Position numbers and translations under genes: made by a program. DNA of 7,661 bases from Anaerolineales bacterium (lineage in GTDB: Bacteria > Chloroflexota > Anaerolineae > Promineifilales > Promineifilaceae), in assembly GCA_020432595.1 (NCBI GenBank), contig JAGQGA010000247.1, positions 1 through 7,661 of the forward strand, written 5' to 3'. The notes under the pieces are model-generated. The model was not told the origin of the DNA. It saw nothing but the letters and a program-made list of their open reading frames with translations, and did no database searches. This document shows, one piece after another, positions 5,099 to 7,661 of this stretch; position 1 is the stretch's first letter; the number at the start of each line of letters is the position of its first letter.

Positions 5099-7661
5099 AT
5101 GGAAGAAGTATTAAACAGTCCCCATTTTCAAAAAGCCGTAGCCGAATTGGCGCACAGCCTCGGCAAATCAATTGAAAGCATCATGCCAGAGGTCGAAGAG
5201 TGCCTCAAGGAGATGTATGCCACCCACAACCCGCTGGGTGACTTTATTGGCATGGTCGGCAGCCAGTTTCTGGTGTCGCGTGGTTATGACCATGTGATTG
5301 ACGTAGATGCTGACCAACTGCGCCGCGTCGAAGAGCTGGTGCGAAGCCGTTCGGTGGCCTTTGTCATCACCCACAAAACCTACCTCGACACCTTTGTGCT
5401 GAGCGTGGTGCTGGGGCAAAACTACATGCCCATCCCCTACACCTTTGGCGGCATTAACATGAGCTTTATGGGGCTGGGGCAGTTGGGCCGGCAGGCAGGA
5501 GCCATTTTTATCCGCCGCTCGTTCAAAGACAATGACGTGTACAAAATGGTGCTGCGGCAATACATTGCCCATTTGGTGCGCCACAAAGCCAGCTTTATGT
5601 GGGCGTTGGAAGGAACGCGGTCGCGCACGGGCAAGCTGCTGTGGCCCAAGCTGGGGATTTTGAAGTATATGATGGAAGCGTCGCAGCAGTTGCGGCGCGA
5701 CAGCGTGCAATATGTCCCGGTTTCAATTGTCTATGACCTGATTCCCGACGTGCATTCGATGACGGCCGAGCGCACCGGCAGCGAGAAAAAGCCGGAGAGC
5801 CTGGGCTGGTTTGTCAACTACATTCGCAGCATGATGAGCGGTGATTATGGCCGGATTACGCTGCGTTTTGGCGAGCCGGTGACGCTGGCGGAAACGCCCA
5901 ACGTGCCAGAAGTAGATTTGGAAATTCAGGCGCGGTATTCATCCGACCAAATTGCGCTGCAGAAGCTGGCGTTTGAACTGGTGCACCAGATTAACTGCGC
6001 CACACCGGTGACAACGACCTCGCTGGTGTGTACGGCATTGTTGAGCAAGTTTGCCGCCAGCAAAGCTGAGATTGAGCGGGATGTGGCGCAATTGATGACG
6101 ATTGTGGCGCGGCGTGACCCCAAGGCAGTGCTGTCGCCGGAGGTGGTGCTGCGGGAGCGGGTGGGGCAGGCTTTGGAACTGCTGGTGAAGGACGGGGTGG
6201 TGGAGCGCAAGGGGATGGGGCTGGAGGTTCGGTACGCCATTCCGCCGGAAAGCTATCTCATGGCGGTGTATTACAGCAATATGGCGATTCATCATTTGGT
6301 GAACCATGCCTTTATTGAGCTGGCGCTGCTGCACGTGGCGGCGAAAGAACGGCCGAAACCGCTGCTATCGTTTTGGGCGGAAATGATGCGGCTGCGCGAC
6401 TTGTTTAAGTTTGAGTTTTACTACCCGACACGGCCGCAGTTTAGCGATGAGATTGAGGCGGAATTGGCGTTGATGGCTCCAGATTGGGAGGCACGGCTGG
6501 GAGAAACGGCCGTTTTGCAAACCCAACCCCTCTACGTTGCCCACGCCATCCTCGCGCCCTACATCGAAGCGTACCGCGTCGTTGCCTTTGCCTTGCAGCA
6601 GCGGCAGCCGGGCGAGCCGTCTGACGAAGAGAAATTTCTCCAGCACTGCATTGCGTTGGGCGAAGAGCTTCATTGGCAGGGGGAAGTGCAGCGGTTGGAA
6701 GCGATTTCGCGCCCGTTTTTGGTCAATGGCATCCATTTGGCGCGGAATCGGGGGCTGATTGACAATCCGCAGCCGCAGGCGATGACCAACTTCTTGCGTG
6801 AGTTGGACAAGATCGGCGGGCAGTTGCACACGCTGCAAAGCTGGACGCTGACGCGGGACAAGGCGCATTTGCCGCCACCGTCGCTGGCTGAGATTTTGCC
6901 GGAAACGGCCGTTTCAGAATCCGTTATCCAGGAAGTAATGGTCTCGCCCGAAGGTGCCCACATCGGCGCTTTCTTTGACCTGGATCGGACGCTTATCGAA
7001 GGGTTTTCCGCCAAGGAGTTTTTCCAGGAGCGGCTGTTTAGCCGCACCATGACCGCCCGTGAAGTGGTGTCACAGTTTGCCGGGGTGCTGGTCTACGCGA
7101 TTGGCAACCGCAACTTTGCCAGCCTGGCGGCGGTGAGTGCGCGGGGGGTCAGCGGCACGCCGGAGTCGGTCTTTATGGAGTTGGGGGAGGAGGTGTACCG
7201 CAAACATTTGGCGGACAAGATTTACCCGGAGGCGCGGGTGCTTGTGCAGGCGCATCTGGCGAAGGGGCATACGGTGGCGATTGTGTCGGCGGCGACGCGC
7301 TATCAGGTGGAGCCGGTGGCGCGGGAGTTGGCGATTCATGAGGTGATGTGTACGAGAATGGAGGTGAAAAACGGCCGTTTTACCGGCCAAATCATCCATC
7401 CACCCTGCTGGGGCGAAGGCAAAGCCTACGCCGCCCGCCAGTTGGCCGAAACCCACAGCTTGGATCTGGCTCAAAGCTACTTCTACACCGACAGTGCCGA
7501 AGATTTGCCGCTGCTGGAAATCGTCGGCAAGCCACGCCCGCTGAACCCCGATGCCGAACTGGACAAAATTGCTCTGGAGCGCGACTGGCCGATTCAACGG
7601 TTCCGCAGTGGGGCGCGCCCCGGCATGACCCATTTGGTGCGAACGGGGCTGGCCTTTGGCA
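5099..7661 (+). CDS. PlsB-like glycerol-3-phosphate acyltransferase fused to HAD-IB phosphatase (runs off the right edge)
   Basis: One frame stays open for 854 codons to the window edge. The N-terminal half carries the glycerolipid acyltransferase blocks in order: HKTYLD (catalytic His92, Asp97), GAIFIRRSF (134-142), EGTRSRTGK (171-179) and VPVSIVYD (206-213). A GSEKKPES stretch and a C-terminal region (about 285-590) follow, like PlsB, which acylates glycerol-3-phosphate at the membrane surface. The second half is a HAD-IB phosphatase: FDLDRT (Asp627, Asp629), Ser730 in VAIVSAATR, Lys775 in GEGKAYAA, and TDSAEDLP (Asp798, Asp802). The residues after about 845 leave room for more, perhaps a PlsC domain. 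In Mycobacterium tuberculosis PlsB2 and a HAD-PlsC protein are separate neighbouring genes. The start is ATG 5099; no ribosome site is seen. The gene contains three copies of AAACGGCCGTTT. Confidence 0.9.
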   Translation, partial: MEEVLNSPHFQKAVAELAHSLGKSIESIMPEVEECLKEMYATHNPLGDFIGMVGSQFLVSRGYDHVIDVDADQLRRVEELVRSRSVAFVITHKTYLDTFVLSVVLGQNYMPIPYTFGGINMSFMGLGQLGRQAGAIFIRRSFKDNDVYKMVLRQYIAHLVRHKASFMWALEGTRSRTGKLLWPKLGILKYMMEASQQLRRDSVQYVPVSIVYDLIPDVHSMTAERTGSEKKPESLGWFVNYIRSMMSGDYGRITLRFGEPVTLAETPNVPEVDLEIQARYSSDQIALQKLAFELVHQINCATPVTTTSLVCTALLSKFAASKAEIERDVAQLMTIVARRDPKAVLSPEVVLRERVGQALELLVKDGVVERKGMGLEVRYAIPPESYLMAVYYSNMAIHHLVNHAFIELALLHVAAKERPKPLLSFWAEMMRLRDLFKFEFYYPTRPQFSDEIEAELALMAPDWEARLGETAVLQTQPLYVAHAILAPYIEAYRVVAFALQQRQPGEPSDEEKFLQHCIALGEELHWQGEVQRLEAISRPFLVNGIHLARNRGLIDNPQPQAMTNFLRELDKIGGQLHTLQSWTLTRDKAHLPPPSLAEILPETAVSESVIQEVMVSPEGAHIGAFFDLDRTLIEGFSAKEFFQERLFSRTMTAREVVSQFAGVLVYAIGNRNFASLAAVSARGVSGTPESVFMELGEEVYRKHLADKIYPEARVLVQAHLAKGHTVAIVSAATRYQVEPVARELAIHEVMCTRMEVKNGRFTGQIIHPPCWGEGKAYAARQLAETHSLDLAQSYFYTDSAEDLPLLEIVGKPRPLNPDAELDKIALERDWPIQRFRSGARPGMTHLVRTGLAFG
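6504..6515. repeat. AAACGGCCGTTT palindrome, copy 3
   Basis: An exact 12-base copy in the acyltransferase half, read E-T-A-V near residue 469. The 60 bases before hold 27 G and 9 C; the 60 after hold 9 G and 28 C, the cleanest reversal in the window. Confidence 0.9.
6903..6914. repeat. AAACGGCCGTTT palindrome, copy 4
   Basis: An exact copy read E-T-A-V near residues 602-605, in the linker between the acyltransferase and HAD domains. The skew change is weak here: 22 G and 18 C before, 15 G and 18 C after. Confidence 0.88.
7368..7381. repeat. AAAACGGCCGTTTT palindrome, copy 5 (14 bases)
   Basis: The 12-base core (7369-7380) is extended by one pair on each side. It lies in the HAD domain and is read in a different phase, as K-N-G-R-F. 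The 60 bases before the core hold 28 G and 7 C; the 60 after hold 14 G and 25 C. Confidence 0.9.

Noticed and set aside
5168..5710. A 180-codon minus-strand frame opposite the acyltransferase
   Set aside because: It lies wholly over the PlsB motif region and has no recognisable domain; it is an antisense shadow.

Overview
The window looks like a chromosomal segment of a GC-rich bacterium. The hand-readable clues are an ISKra4-type transposase, a hicAB module, a long PlsB-like acyltransferase fused to a HAD phosphatase, and start codons without Shine-Dalgarno sequences placed about 7 nt after a -10 box. These would fit a Chloroflexota (Anaerolineae-like) genome, but that placement is a low-confidence inference. 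No rRNA, tRNA or other decisive marker gene is present.

Layout. Bases 1-351 (minus) are the 5' part of a transposase that runs off the left edge. Bases 478-655 and 1336-1535 are two copies of the uvrB upstream region plus the first 18 uvrB codons. Between them lies a minus-strand toxin-antitoxin pair, hicA-hicB, with its own promoter and operator-like dyad. The right copy leads into an intact uvrB (1479-3464); the left copy is a truncated decoy. Between the uvrB operator-like dyad and its Shine-Dalgarno sequence there are nine heptamers, eight of them repeat units, that fold back on themselves. A DinB/YfiT-like protein follows uvrB 29 nt downstream. A near-consensus sigma-70 promoter then drives a small protein of unknown function and an FdxA-type seven-iron ferredoxin, closed by an intrinsic terminator. 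From 5099 to the right edge runs one open frame with a glycerol-3-phosphate acyltransferase domain followed by a HAD-IB phosphatase domain.

The three most interesting signals are these. (1) The 12-bp palindrome AAACGGCCGTTT occurs four times exactly, plus one 10-bp core copy. At four of the five sites the plus strand switches from strongly G-rich to C-rich; the fifth switches weakly. (2) The uvrB promoter and 5' end are duplicated around hicAB, so the left promoter copy would fire antisense into hicBA. (3) The PlsB-HAD fusion joins functions that are separate neighbouring genes in mycobacteria.

Functionally, uvrB is nucleotide-excision repair, the DinB-like protein is a putative stress metalloenzyme, the ferredoxin is an electron carrier, and the PlsB-HAD protein acts in phospholipid synthesis. 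They do not form one pathway.
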